A stretch of DNA of 64,000 nt, from contig NZ_JAINVV010000008.1 of assembly GCF_019880585.1 (NCBI RefSeq), forward strand, positions 372,001 to 436,000, in the 5' to 3' direction. This stretch comes from Sphingomonas colocasiae. GTDB lineage: Bacteria > Pseudomonadota > Alphaproteobacteria > Sphingomonadales > Sphingomonadaceae. The translations under genes and the position numbers were made by a program. Positions within the stretch are counted from its first letter, which is position 1, and each line of letters starts with the position of its first letter. This document shows positions 1-8,493 of the stretch, piece by piece. The notes below the pieces were generated by a model. It searched no databases and was not told where the DNA came from. It saw nothing but the letters and a program-made list of their open reading frames with translations.

Positions 1-12
1 GCCTCAAGCCTC

Positions 13-2514
13 CTATTCGTAACGCAGCGCGTGGATCGGATTGGTGCGCGCGACGCGGAAGCTGTGCGCACCGATCGTCCCGATCGCGATCAGCAGAGCG
101 AGCGCGCCCGCCACCAGGAAAGGCGTCGGCCCGAGTGCGATGCGTGCGTCGAAGCCGTTGAGCCAGTCGCGCATCACCCACCAGGCAATCGGCCAGGCGA
201 TGATGTTGGCGAGGATCACGGGCCGGCTGAACTGCCAGACGAGCAACCGCACGATCCGCGACGTGCTGGCGCCCAGCACCTTGCGGATGCCGATCTCCTT
301 GGTCCGGCGCTGCGCCGTGAACGCGGCAAGGCCGAACAGGCCGAGGCAACCGACGACCACCGCGAGCAGCGAGAACGCCCCGAAGATCTGCGCACGCGAC
401 GCTTCCGACTTGTAGAGATCCCGGACGATGTCGTCGCCGAACTTGGCGGTGAAGGGCGTATCCGGCGCCAGCCGTTTCCACACCGCCTCGATCTTGCCCA
501 TCGCCGCAGCCGGATCGCCGGTATAGCGCACCAGCATTTCGTTGTGATTGTTGCGATCGTAGAAGAACATGATCGCGTCGAGCGGATCACGGATCGAGCG
601 GAAGCGCGAATCCTGGACGACGCCGATGATCGTGACCGGCACCAGGCCATATTGATCGCCCGTGATCGCCGCGCGGATCTGCTTGCCGATGGCATCCTGC
701 GGAGCCTTGAACCCGAGCCGCTTGGCTGCGGTCGCATTGATCATGGTGTTCGCGCCGCGTGCCACGAACGCATGCTCGGCGGCAGGATCCTCGGGCGTGG
801 GGCGCGTGCTGTCGTCGAGCGGCCGGTTGATATCGAAACCGCGTCCGGCAAGCAGCTTGATTCCCATCGTGTCGAAGAAATTGGTGTCGACATTGTAATA
901 GCCCAGCCCGATCGGCTCCGTCTGGCCGGGAAGCTGGACGCCGGTCACCGTGTTGTTGAGCGTGTTGATACCGATCGCCGTGCGCCCCACCGCGGTGACG
1001 CCGTCGATCTTGCCGATCTCGCGCACCAGCGTGTCCTTGATCGGATCGAGCTGGCGACGTTGCATCCCGGAGACCTGGATCAGGCCGTCGCGGCGATAGC
1101 CTGGATCGGAATTCCGCGCGTAGAGCGTCTGCGCATAGACGACGATCGTGCAGATGATGAGGCCGATCGAAACCGCGAACTGCGCGACGACGAGCGCGCT
1201 GCGCAGCCGGCCCGATCCTTCGGCATCCGCCGCCGACTTGTTCGCCTTGAGCACGCGCGCGGGCTGGAACCGGGAGAGATAGAAGGCAGGATAGACGCCG
1301 CCGGCGACGCCGACGAGCAGCACCAGAGCGATGATCGGCAGCAACAGTCCGCCGGTGCCGACATATTTGAGCGAGAGCTCCGCATCGAGGAAGGTGCTGA
1401 TCAGCGGCAACACCAGCTCGGTCATCGCCAGCGCCAGCAACATCGCCAATGCCGAGACCAGGATTGATTCGCCGATGAACTGGATCACGAGCTGGCGGCG
1501 ATTGGCGCCAAGCACCTTGCGCAGCGCCACTTCACGCGCACGCTGGCTCGCCCGCGCCGTCGCCAGATTGACGAAATTGACGCAGGCCATGCCCAGGATC
1601 AGCAGCGCGATCACCGCGAAGGTCATGATCGAGCGACGATCATTGCCCGGGGTCATCGCGCCTTCCTGTGCGCGGCCGAGATGGATGTCGCGGATATTGA
1701 CCAGCGCGAATTCGGCACTGTCGCCCTGGTTGGTGCGCCGCTCGCCAAAGATCTGATCGGGAATATTGCGTTTTTCCCAGGCGTGGAACTGGCTGTTGAT
1801 GTCCCCGACGTTCGCGCCGGGCTTCAACCGGAAATAGAGTGCGCCCGCCTGCCAGCCATATTCGGTGAGGAACTGTGGATTCTCGGCCCAATAGGCATTG
1901 ACGTCGTAGCGCGCGACCATGTTGAGTTTGAGGTGCGAATTCTTCGGAATATCCTTGAGCACGCCGGTGACGCGATAATCCTGCGAGATGCCGCGCGAGA
2001 CCAGGGTCAGCGTCTGCCCCATCGGATTCTCGTCGCCGAACCGGCGCTTCGCCTCGCTTTCGGTCAATACCATCCCGCCCGGCTGCGCCAGCGCGGTCTT
2101 CGGATTTCCCTGCACCAACGGCAGATCGAGCACGTCGAACAGCGGCCCGTCGACGAACTTCATCGCCTCCACCTCGGTCGCCTGGCCGTTGCGGATCACC
2201 ACCGGGCCGGCGGAGAGCAGATGGACGCTGCTTTCGATCTGCGGGAAATCCTTGAGCATCGCAGCCTTGGCGACATAGGCGGACATCTGCAGGTTCTGCT
2301 GCTCGCCGGTCGTGCGATCGGTATAATAGGTCTGGAGCTGGAAGGTCCGGTCCGCCTCCGGCATCCACCGATCATAAGTGAGCTCGTTGCGCACGAAGAT
2401 CAGGATGATCAGGCATGCCGCCATGCCGATGGCGAGCCCCAGGATGTTGATGGCGGCATAGGTGCGGCTCTTCATGAGCGACCGCAGCCCCACGATCAGA
2501 TAGTTGCGCCACAT
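13..2514 (-). CDS. MacB/FtsX-type ABC transporter permease, two FtsX modules
   Basis: This 833-residue inner-membrane protein should be the permease of a MacAB-like ABC system, which moves substrate from periplasm or membrane outward by mechanotransmission rather than through a classical channel. A transmembrane helix lies near residues 20-40, followed by a periplasmic MacB-core-like domain, an FtsX membrane block near 290-420, a second periplasmic domain, and a C-terminal FtsX block near 715-833 that contains the repeated phrase EIGIRKVLGAS. The duplicated FtsX architecture, about twice the length of MacB's permease half, means one chain may do the work of a permease dimer. The start is supported by AAGGAG seven bases upstream. 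It is the last gene of a minus-strand operon with the ATPase (24 bases upstream), the adaptor and a small exported protein. The substrate is unknown. Confidence 0.9.
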   Translation of the reverse strand: MWRNYLIVGLRSLMKSRTYAAINILGLAIGMAACLIILIFVRNELTYDRWMPEADRTFQLQTYYTDRTTGEQQNLQMSAYVAKAAMLKDFPQIESSVHLLSAGPVVIRNGQATEVEAMKFVDGPLFDVLDLPLVQGNPKTALAQPGGMVLTESEAKRRFGDENPMGQTLTLVSRGISQDYRVTGVLKDIPKNSHLKLNMVARYDVNAYWAENPQFLTEYGWQAGALYFRLKPGANVGDINSQFHAWEKRNIPDQIFGERRTNQGDSAEFALVNIRDIHLGRAQEGAMTPGNDRRSIMTFAVIALLILGMACVNFVNLATARASQRAREVALRKVLGANRRQLVIQFIGESILVSALAMLLALAMTELVLPLISTFLDAELSLKYVGTGGLLLPIIALVLLVGVAGGVYPAFYLSRFQPARVLKANKSAADAEGSGRLRSALVVAQFAVSIGLIICTIVVYAQTLYARNSDPGYRRDGLIQVSGMQRRQLDPIKDTLVREIGKIDGVTAVGRTAIGINTLNNTVTGVQLPGQTEPIGLGYYNVDTNFFDTMGIKLLAGRGFDINRPLDDSTRPTPEDPAAEHAFVARGANTMINATAAKRLGFKAPQDAIGKQIRAAITGDQYGLVPVTIIGVVQDSRFRSIRDPLDAIMFFYDRNNHNEMLVRYTGDPAAAMGKIEAVWKRLAPDTPFTAKFGDDIVRDLYKSEASRAQIFGAFSLLAVVVGCLGLFGLAAFTAQRRTKEIGIRKVLGASTSRIVRLLVWQFSRPVILANIIAWPIAWWVMRDWLNGFDARIALGPTPFLVAGALALLIAIGTIGAHSFRVARTNPIHALRYE

Positions 2515-2538
2515 GGCGTGTCTCCTTGCCCCGGGGGT

Positions 2539-3231
2539 TCAGGCGGCGCGGCGCCGTTCCTGCAGGATGCGGCCGTCGAGCATGTTGACGACGCGGCTGG
2601 CGTAATCGGCATGCGAGGGCGAGTGGGTGACCATGACGATGGTCGATCCTTCGGCGTTGAGCGTCTGGAGCATCTTCATCACCTCCTCGCCATGCTGGGT
2701 GTCGAGATTGCCGGTCGGTTCGTCGGCCAGGATCAGCTTGGGCTCGGCGACGAGTGCGCGGGCGACGGCAACGCGCTGCTGCTGGCCGCCCGAAAGCTGG
2801 CTCGGCCGGTGGCGTGCGCGATGCGCGATGCCGACGCGGTCCATCACCGCTTCCACCTTCGCCTTGCGCGTCGCCGCCGGCATGTCGTGATAGAGCAAAG
2901 CCAGCTCGACATTCTCGGCGACGCTCAGCTCGTCGATCAGGTTGAAGCTCTGGAAGATGAAGCCCAGATGCGTCTTGCGCGTTTCGGCGAGCTTGCTTTC
3001 GGGAAGCCCCGCCACCTCGATATCGCCGAAACGGTACGATCCGCTCGACGGGCTGTCGAGCATGCCGATCACGTTGAGCAGCGTCGATTTGCCGCAGCCC
3101 GAAGGCCCCATCACCGCGACGAACTCACCCTGATGGATGTCGAGATCGACCGAGTTGAGTGCCGTCGTCTCGACCATGTCGGTGCGATAGACCCGGCTGA
3201 GGTCGCGCATGCTGAGCATCGGTTGCGTCAT
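2539..3231 (-). CDS. ABC transporter ATP-binding protein, MacB/LolD family
   Basis: This is the cytoplasmic ATPase that powers the neighbouring FtsX permease. From the chosen start (230 residues) it has Walker [10 protein letters not shown] at 42-50, Q-loop Q94, signature LSGGQQQR at 146-153, Walker B LILADEP at 166-172 followed by TGNLD, and H-loop VTHS at 201-204. These are all standard for the MacB/LolD subfamily. An in-frame ATG at 3255 overlaps the stop of the adaptor gene as ATGA, but an AAAGG seven bases before the ATG at 3231 and homologous family starts favour 3231. Translation is probably coupled to the adaptor gene. There are no missing catalytic residues. Confidence 0.93.
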   Translation of the reverse strand: MTQPMLSMRDLSRVYRTDMVETTALNSVDLDIHQGEFVAVMGPSGCGKSTLLNVIGMLDSPSSGSYRFGDIEVAGLPESKLAETRKTHLGFIFQSFNLIDELSVAENVELALLYHDMPAATRKAKVEAVMDRVGIAHRARHRPSQLSGGQQQRVAVARALVAEPKLILADEPTGNLDTQHGEEVMKMLQTLNAEGSTIVMVTHSPSHADYASRVVNMLDGRILQERRRAA

Positions 3232-3251
3232 GTCTTGGCCTTTCATGTTGG

Positions 3252-4568
3252 TCATTTGCGGGCGAGGTCGAGCCGATCCTTGTCGGCGAAACCGGTATAG
3301 GGAGAGGTCAGCACCTTCTCGCCGGGCTCCAGCCCGTCGAGCACTTCGATGAAATCGGCATTGCGCCGGCCCAGCCGCACCTGGCGCTTGATCGCCTGGC
3401 CGCCATCGGGCGTCACCACGAACACCCAGCTTCCGCCGGTCTCGTTGTAGAAGCTGCCATTGGGGATCAGGGTCGCGGTGCTCGGATCGCCCAAGGTCAG
3501 CTTCGCCTGCAAGGTCTGGCCGCGCTGGATCTGCGGCGGTTCGTCGCCCAGGAACTGGAGGTCGAGTTCGAACTGGCCGTTGCGCACCGTCGGATAGATT
3601 TTGGTGACGCGCATCCGGTACGACTTGCCGTTCCAGTCGACGATCGCGGTCTGGCCGGGCTGGACGCGCGCGAGATAGAATTCGTCGACGCCGGCCATCA
3701 GCTTGTTGCGGCCGGGGCTGTCGATCTGGCCGAGCCGCTCGCCGCGTCCCATCGACTGGCCGACCTGGATCGAGAAGGCAGAGAGCGTGCCCGACACCGG
3801 CGCGCGCAGATTGAGCGCGTCGAGATTGGCGCGCGCGAGCGCCAGGCTCGATTCGAGCGACACGGCGGAAGCGCGGAGCTGGGCGAGCTGGCTCGACTGC
3901 AAACGCTCGTCGGTCGCCTGCGCGCGGGCGAGCACGGCGTGGCGATCGCGCTGATAGCTGAAATCGTCGCGCGTATCGGCAAAGGTCTTGCCCGGCACGA
4001 AGCCGCGCTTCGCCAGCGGCTCCTCGCGCTCGAACTGGCGCTGCGCCTTCTTCACCGCCAGCCCGGCTTCGAGCAGGTTGCGCTCGTTCTGGATGCGGCT
4101 CTGCGAGAGCGCCAGTTCCTGGCTGCGCATCGAATTGAGCTGCTGCGTCACTTCGGTCTGGCGCGCGAGCACCGAAAGCTGGAGCTCGGCATTGGAGAGC
4201 CGCGCGAGCAATTGCCCCTTCTGGACGGTCGCGCCGTCCTCGACGAGCACCTCCTCCACCCGGCCACCCTCGATCGCGTCGAGATAGACGGTGACGAGCG
4301 GGGTGACGCGCGCGCGCAGCGGCAAGAAATCCTCGAACCGGCCGCGCGTGACGGTGGAGACGGTGACGCGATCGGCCGCGACGGTCTGGCTGCTGCCGCT
4401 GGGCATCAGATACCAGGCGATCGCGAGCAGCAGAACCAGGCCGATGCCGGCCGCGCCCAGCTTCACCTTGAGCGGTATCGCGCGGCGCTCGATCACCCGG
4501 TCCATCGCACCGCCGCTCGTCGGCTGGTCGGTGCGGCCCGCATCGCTGGTCATCCGTATCACGCTCAT
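3252..4568 (-). CDS. Periplasmic adaptor (HlyD/MacA-like membrane fusion protein)
   Basis: This 438-residue adaptor would link the inner-membrane ABC transporter to an outer-membrane channel. It has a cytoplasmic tail of about 35 residues and one transmembrane helix (about 37-55, rich in L, A and G). A lipoyl-like first half (EEVLVEDGATVQKGQLLARL) is followed by a long alpha-helical hairpin (about 125-245), the returning lipoyl half (LRAPVSGTLSAF) and beta-barrel domains. That order is typical of HlyD/MacA proteins. No outer-membrane TolC-type gene is in the window, so a shared TolC is likely. Two palindromic sites at 4575-4590 and 4596-4611 lie directly upstream of the start codon, and there is no good Shine-Dalgarno. 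The gene is the second in the minus-strand operon. Confidence 0.9.
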   Translation of the reverse strand: MSVIRMTSDAGRTDQPTSGGAMDRVIERRAIPLKVKLGAAGIGLVLLLAIAWYLMPSGSSQTVAADRVTVSTVTRGRFEDFLPLRARVTPLVTVYLDAIEGGRVEEVLVEDGATVQKGQLLARLSNAELQLSVLARQTEVTQQLNSMRSQELALSQSRIQNERNLLEAGLAVKKAQRQFEREEPLAKRGFVPGKTFADTRDDFSYQRDRHAVLARAQATDERLQSSQLAQLRASAVSLESSLALARANLDALNLRAPVSGTLSAFSIQVGQSMGRGERLGQIDSPGRNKLMAGVDEFYLARVQPGQTAIVDWNGKSYRMRVTKIYPTVRNGQFELDLQFLGDEPPQIQRGQTLQAKLTLGDPSTATLIPNGSFYNETGGSWVFVVTPDGGQAIKRQVRLGRRNADFIEVLDGLEPGEKVLTSPYTGFADKDRLDLARK

Positions 4569-4574
4569 AGGCCG

Positions 4575-4611
4575 CGTCCGATTCCGAACAGTCCGTGTCC
4601 GTTTCCGGACA
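4575..4611. promoter_or_regulatory. Paired palindromic sites A and B, candidate enhancers for the sigma-54 regulator
   Basis: Site A (4575-4590) reads CGTCCG-ATTC-CGAACA. Site B (4596-4611) reads TGTCCG-TTTC-CGGACA, a perfect inverted repeat with a 4-base centre. Their starts are 21 bases apart, two helical turns, so two regulator dimers would sit on the same face. The same motif pair, again 21 bases apart, recurs at 4944-4980. Binding by the adjacent NtrC-type regulator is inferred. Confidence 0.7.
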
Positions 4612-4812
4612 TTAGGCGCGAATGGGTTCGCAGCCGACGAAAGCGCGCTCGATGCACACGCCGGCGGGCGACGCTTCGGTCTCGGCGACGCGGATATCGC
4701 TGGCGGAAGCGCGGATTTCCGCCTCGGGCGCGACGGTCATGAAGGTCATGACGGCGGCGGCCAGTATGGCGGCGACGGCACTGGGAAACCGGTTGGAGCT
4801 GGGCGTATACAT
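4612..4812 (-). CDS. Small exported protein, first gene of the efflux operon
   Basis: This is a 66-residue protein of unrecognised family. A strong GAGGAG about seven bases upstream fixes the ATG at 4812, although the frame stays open further upstream. The N-terminus carries basic and polar residues followed by an alanine-rich hydrophobic stretch (AVAAILAAAVMTFMTVAPEA), which looks like a signal peptide or single membrane anchor. The mature part would be about 40 residues, acidic, with two cysteines about eight residues apart (GVCIER and VGCEP) that could form a disulfide in the periplasm. It starts about 40 bases downstream of a near-consensus sigma-54 promoter and is the promoter-proximal gene before the adaptor, ATPase and permease. 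It may be a regulator, substrate or accessory factor of the transporter; this is inference from position only. Confidence 0.6.
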   Translation of the reverse strand: MYTPSSNRFPSAVAAILAAAVMTFMTVAPEAEIRASASDIRVAETEASPAGVCIERAFVGCEPIRA

Positions 4813-4860
4813 GGTCTTTCTCCTCGTCATGCCGCCGATCGCGGCCCTGTTGCCCATGTC

Positions 4861-4878
4861 TTTGCAGGGCGCGTGCCA
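4861..4878 (-). promoter_or_regulatory. Sigma-54 promoter for the efflux operon
   Basis: On the minus strand the sequence reads TGGCACGCGCCCTGCAAA. GG (4877-4876) and GC (4865-4864) are separated by exactly ten bases, matching the sigma-54 consensus TGGCACG-N4-TTGCA except for one T to C change. The predicted transcription start is near 4852, 40 bases before the small gene's ATG. Sites C and D lie about 65-100 bases upstream, a usual enhancer distance. Confidence 0.82.
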
Positions 4879-4927
4879 AATGCCGAAAACCGGGATTTTC
4901 CGCGCGATCGGGTGATACAGCCCAGCC

Positions 4928-4943
4928 TGGCACAATTATTGAT
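4928..4943 (+). promoter_or_regulatory. Probable sigma-54 promoter for the regulator-kinase operon
   Basis: The plus strand reads TGGCACAATTATTGAT. The -24 GG (4929-4930) and the -12 dinucleotide GA (4941-4942) are separated by ten bases. The match is strong at -24, but GC has become GA at -12, so it should be a weaker promoter. Start of transcription would be near 4954, about 28 bases before the regulator's ATG. Palindromic site C overlaps this start, so the regulator could repress itself here or activate itself from sites A/B about 340-380 bases upstream. Confidence 0.6.
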
Positions 4944-4980
4944 TGCCCGATTTCGGACACTCGCTGTACGGGAACGGACG
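4944..4980. promoter_or_regulatory. Paired palindromic sites C and D, candidate enhancers
   Basis: Site C (4944-4959) reads TGCCCG-ATTT-CGGACA and site D (4965-4980) reads TGTACG-GGAA-CGGACG. They match the site B palindrome TGTCCG-N4-CGGACA at 11 and 10 of 12 arm positions. The starts are again 21 bases apart. The pair lies roughly 92-128 bases upstream of the predicted efflux start and abuts the regulator's start codon at 4982. Confidence 0.7.
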
Positions 4981-4981
4981 C

Positions 4982-6391
4982 ATGCCGGAGGGAAAGCCAT
5001 TCGAATTGTGCGTCGTCATCGATGACGACGAAGACATTTTGCTCGCGGCACGTCTGCTGCTGCGCGCGCTGTTCGACGAGGTGCTGACCTTCACCGATCC
5101 GCGCGACGCCTTCGAACGCACCGCCGCGCGCATGCCCGACGCGATCCTGCTCGACGCCAATTTCGCGCGCGGCGCGACCGACGCCGCCGAAGGCTTCGAA
5201 TGGCTCGGCCGTTTCCTGGCGCGTGATCCCGACGCGGTGGTGGTGATGATCACCGCGCATGGCGGCGTCCAGATCGCGATCGAGGCGATGAAGCGCGGCG
5301 CCACCGATTTCGCGACCAAGCCCTGGTCGAACGAACGGCTGCTCGCCACCGTGCGCACCGCCGCCGCGCTCCGCCAATCGCGCCGGTTGGCGGAGGAGAA
5401 GGACAAGCTGGTCGCGATCGCGGCCACCGCACCGGGCGGCGAGACGCCGCTGCTCGGCACCTCGCCCGCGATGGCGCGCGTCCAGCAATTGATCGACCGG
5501 GCCGGGCCCACCGACGCCAATGTGCTGATCCTGGGGGAGAACGGCACGGGCAAGGAACTGGTCGCGCGCGAACTTCATCGCCGGTCACGCCGTGCCGAAC
5601 GCGTGATGCTGTCGGTCGATCTGGGCGCGGTGGCGGAAACGGTGATCGATTCCGAGCTGTTCGGCCATGTCCGCGGCGCGTTCACCGATGCGCGCGCCGA
5701 CCGGATCGGCCGGCTGCAGGCGGCGGATGGCGGCACGCTTTTCCTCGACGAGATCGGCAATCTGCCGCTCCACCTCCAGCCCAAGCTGCTCACAGCGCTG
5801 GAACAGCGCAAGGTGACGCCGGTCGGCGCCAACAAGCCGGTGCCCGTCGATATCCGCGTGATCGCCGCGACCAACCTGTCCACCGGCCAGCTCGGCGACG
5901 AGCAGCGTTTCCGGCAGGATCTGCTGTTCCGGCTCAATACCGTCGAGATCGTGCTGCCGCCCCTGCGCGAACGGCGCGAGGACGTGCCGATGCTGCTCGA
6001 CCATTATCTGGGCTTTTACGCGCGCAAATATGCCAAGCCGGTGCGACCGATCCCGGCCGATGTGCTCGCCGCGCTCGTCGCCTATGACTGGCCGGGCAAT
6101 GTCCGCGCGCTGCGCCATGCCGTCGAGCGTGCGGTGATCCTGGCGGGCGACGCCCCCTTCGGAATCGAGGACTTCTCGATCCGCCGCCCGGAGCCCGCGC
6201 CGTTGCGCGTCGAACGGGCGGCCGTGGTCGAGCCGGCAGCCGGCGACGACGACCTCAACCTCGAACGCGTCGAGCGCCGTCTGGTCGAGGCGGCGCTGAG
6301 GAAACATGGCTACAACATCTCCAACGCCGCCGCCGAACTCGGCCTGACCCGTGCCTCGCTTTACCGGCGGATGGAAAAACATGGGCTTTGA
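4982..6391 (+). CDS. Sigma-54-dependent response regulator, NtrC family
   Basis: This 469-residue activator has three domains. The receiver domain (about 8-125) has the acidic pocket DDDED at 14-18, phospho-acceptor D58 and the conserved KPW lysine. The AAA+ domain (about 150-390) has Walker A GENGTGKE and Walker B TLFLDEIGN. A Fis-type helix-turn-helix ends the protein (NISNAAAELGLTRASLYRRM). The loop that touches sigma-54 reads GAFTDA rather than the canonical GAFTGA, a tolerated variant. The ATG at 4982 is preferred over an upstream TTG at 4943, because the upstream stretch carries the promoter and palindromes. It is followed by its kinase with an 11-base overlap and presumably activates the divergent efflux operon. 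Confidence 0.93.
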   Translation: MPEGKPFELCVVIDDDEDILLAARLLLRALFDEVLTFTDPRDAFERTAARMPDAILLDANFARGATDAAEGFEWLGRFLARDPDAVVVMITAHGGVQIAIEAMKRGATDFATKPWSNERLLATVRTAAALRQSRRLAEEKDKLVAIAATAPGGETPLLGTSPAMARVQQLIDRAGPTDANVLILGENGTGKELVARELHRRSRRAERVMLSVDLGAVAETVIDSELFGHVRGAFTDARADRIGRLQAADGGTLFLDEIGNLPLHLQPKLLTALEQRKVTPVGANKPVPVDIRVIAATNLSTGQLGDEQRFRQDLLFRLNTVEIVLPPLRERREDVPMLLDHYLGFYARKYAKPVRPIPADVLAALVAYDWPGNVRALRHAVERAVILAGDAPFGIEDFSIRRPEPAPLRVERAAVVEPAAGDDDLNLERVERRLVEAALRKHGYNISNAAAELGLTRASLYRRMEKHGL

Positions 6392-7721
6392 CCGGCGCTT
6401 CGCGATCGGGCTGGCGCTGCGGCTCGCCCTCGCGCTCGCGGCGCTCGCCCTGTTCGCCTGGTCGCTGCTGACACCCGGGCTCGCGGCGGCGCGGATCGTC
6501 GCTGCAACGCTGGCGATGGGCGCCGGGATCGCGTTGTGGCGCTATGTCCGCCGCACCAATCTGGAGGTCGCGCGCTTCATCGACGCGGTGCGCTTCGGCG
6601 ATCTCCAGGCGCGGTTCGCGCGACCGAAGGCAGGCAGCGGCTTCGACATATTGGGGGAGGCACTCGACGGCGGCATCCGCACGCTGCGCGAAGAGCGCGA
6701 ACGCATCGCGGAGGAGACGCGCTTCTTTTCGGCGCTGGTCGACGACGTTCCCGTCGCGCTCGTCACCGTCGATGGGGAAGGGCGCGCCGAATGCGTGAAC
6801 AAGGCGGCACGGCGGCTGTTCAACCGGCATAGCGGCGTTCGCATCGCCGATTTCGAGGTCTATGGCGCCAGCCTCGTCCAGGCGATCGCCGGGCTGCCGC
6901 CCGGGCGGCACCAATTGCTGATCCTCTCGCTCGACATCGGATCGCAGCGCGCGACGGTGCGCGCGGCGTCGCTCGCCCGGCTGGGCGACACGGTGCGGGT
7001 GATCGCGGTGCAGCCGATCCAGGACGCACTCAACGCCGTCGAAGTGGCGGCGCAAAGCGACCTGATCCGTGTGCTGACGCATGAGATCATGAATTCGATG
7101 ACGCCGGTGACATCGCTGGCGCGCACCGCGGCGCAACTGATCGCGGAGGCCGATCGCGGCCAGGATCCCGCCATCGCCGATGCGCGCAGCGCGATCGAGA
7201 CGCTGTCGCGCCGCGCCGATGGCGTGATGCATTTCGTCGAGACCTATCGCACGATCACCCGCCCGCCCCAGGTCAACCGCCGCCTGTTCGCCGCCGAGCC
7301 CTTCGCAGCGGAACTCGGCCGGCTGTTCGAGGCCGATGGCCATTGGGCCGATGTGCTGCTCCGGATCCTGATCAATCCGCCCGACCATCTGATCGACGCC
7401 GATCCGGACCTGATCGCGCAGGTCGTCATCAACCTGCTGCGCAACGCCGCCGACGCGGCGACGATGAACGGCGACACGCCCGAAGTCTCACTCACGATCG
7501 AGGCGATGCGCTCCGGCCGCACGCGGATCGAAGTGGGCGACAATGGCACGGGCGTGCCGGAGGCGCTGCGCCACGACATCTTCCTCCCCTTCTTCACCAC
7601 CAAGAAGACGGGCAGCGGCATCGGCCTCAGCTTCGCAAGGCAGGTGCTGCTGGCGCATGATGGATCGATCGAGGTCGACCGTTCCCCCGCCGGCGGCGCG
7701 CTGTTCCGCCTGGTGCTGTAG
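6381..7721 (+). CDS. Membrane sensor histidine kinase, NtrY-like
   Basis: This 446-residue kinase should phosphorylate the preceding regulator. Two transmembrane helices occupy about 7-55 with almost no periplasmic loop, which suggests it senses a signal in the membrane rather than a soluble ligand. A HAMP/PAS-like region runs to about 220. The H-box LTHEIMNSMTP has the phospho-accepting H234. The ATPase domain shows N-box NLLRNAADA, G1 VGDNGTGVP, F-box PFFTTK and G2 GSGIGLSFA. The start at 6381 overlaps the regulator's end by 11 bases; an upstream GTG at 6351 is unlikely. A two-component pair driving an FtsX-type exporter suggests an envelope or lipid stress response. Confidence 0.92.
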   Translation: MGFDRRFAIGLALRLALALAALALFAWSLLTPGLAAARIVAATLAMGAGIALWRYVRRTNLEVARFIDAVRFGDLQARFARPKAGSGFDILGEALDGGIRTLREERERIAEETRFFSALVDDVPVALVTVDGEGRAECVNKAARRLFNRHSGVRIADFEVYGASLVQAIAGLPPGRHQLLILSLDIGSQRATVRAASLARLGDTVRVIAVQPIQDALNAVEVAAQSDLIRVLTHEIMNSMTPVTSLARTAAQLIAEADRGQDPAIADARSAIETLSRRADGVMHFVETYRTITRPPQVNRRLFAAEPFAAELGRLFEADGHWADVLLRILINPPDHLIDADPDLIAQVVINLLRNAADAATMNGDTPEVSLTIEAMRSGRTRIEVGDNGTGVPEALRHDIFLPFFTTKKTGSGIGLSFARQVLLAHDGSIEVDRSPAGGALFRLVL

Positions 7722-7788
7722 CCCCCGAAGCGGAAGCGCCTTGCGCAGCCGCCGCAGCCGCGATAGGGAGCCGCCTTCCAAGCTATGC

Positions 7789-7879
7789 GGAGCGGTGGCC
7801 GAGTGGTCGAAGGCGCTCGCCTGGAAAGTGAGTATACGTCAAAAGCGTATCGAGGGTTCGAATCCCTCCCGCTCCGCCA
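7789..7879 (+). tRNA. tRNA-Ser (anticodon GGA)
   Basis: The acceptor stem GGAGCGG (7789-7795) pairs with CCGCTCC (7869-7875), followed by discriminator G and an encoded CCA (7877-7879). The anticodon loop CTGGAAA places GGA at 7823-7825, closed by stem CTCGC/GTGAG. A long variable arm (GTATACG...CGTAT) marks a class II tRNA, and the T-arm reads GAGGGTTCGAATCCCTC. The 91-base length fits serine tRNA. Confidence 0.97.
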
Positions 7880-8493
7880 CCTGGTTCCTTTTCATTGCCG
7901 CCATTGAGGGACGCCCCACCAAAGAGGCGCGATTCCGCACGCCTTTGCGCCTGTTCCGCTAGAGGGAAGTAAATTCGAAGGTCGAGACGCACTATTTCGG
8001 GGCCGTTTCTCCGCGACTTTCCGATGCGCCACGGAATCCAAAAAACGCACACAGCATCTGAAGCCCTTCGGAATCGGGTTTTACCGACAAGCAGTTCGCG
8101 CCATTTGCGATGTAACGGACAACGCCGCACCCGGCAGCGATGGCCCTCATCGCAATGGCGGTTGCGCCCCGCTTTTCGGTATCGGTATCCGCCATCTCCG
8201 AAGCGATGAGCGCATTTGCCTTGCCCGAGCCATCCGGCCCGCTGGCGATTTCCCCCACGCGATCCCGGCTCTTGCCGGACGACGGTCATGACAGGCAGCC
8301 CTGCCCGGCGCGATTACGATCATGAAGCAGAAAACCTGATCCTTGGGACCAGAATTACTATGTTTTGCGGGCTCAAAATATCAGGCACCAGTATACGATC
8401 AGGGCGCTCGAGGGGCTTATCGGCGAAAACATGCATTAGCTACAGCGCTAATGGACTTTACCAGCCGCCGATTGAGGGAGTTTGGGGACGCGT
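7880..8493. other. 614-base stretch without a convincing gene, downstream of tRNA-Ser
   Basis: This stretch is lower in GC than its surroundings and has no recognisable domain. The best reading frame is on the minus strand (7992-8258, 88 residues, starting MGEIASGPDG), but it has no clear Shine-Dalgarno and no known family, so it is not called as a gene. No second copy of the tRNA 3' end was seen, so an integrated element bounded by repeats is not supported. The last 200 bases should hold the promoter of the ABC operon starting at 8494. Confidence 0.5.

Noticed and set aside
7992-8258. 88-codon minus-strand frame after tRNA-Ser
   Set aside because: It could be a small gene, but there is no ribosome site, no family and no supporting neighbour; it is recorded only inside the gap entry.
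7789-8493. Integrated element bounded by tRNA-Ser direct repeats
   Set aside because: No integrase and no second copy of the tRNA 3' end were found.
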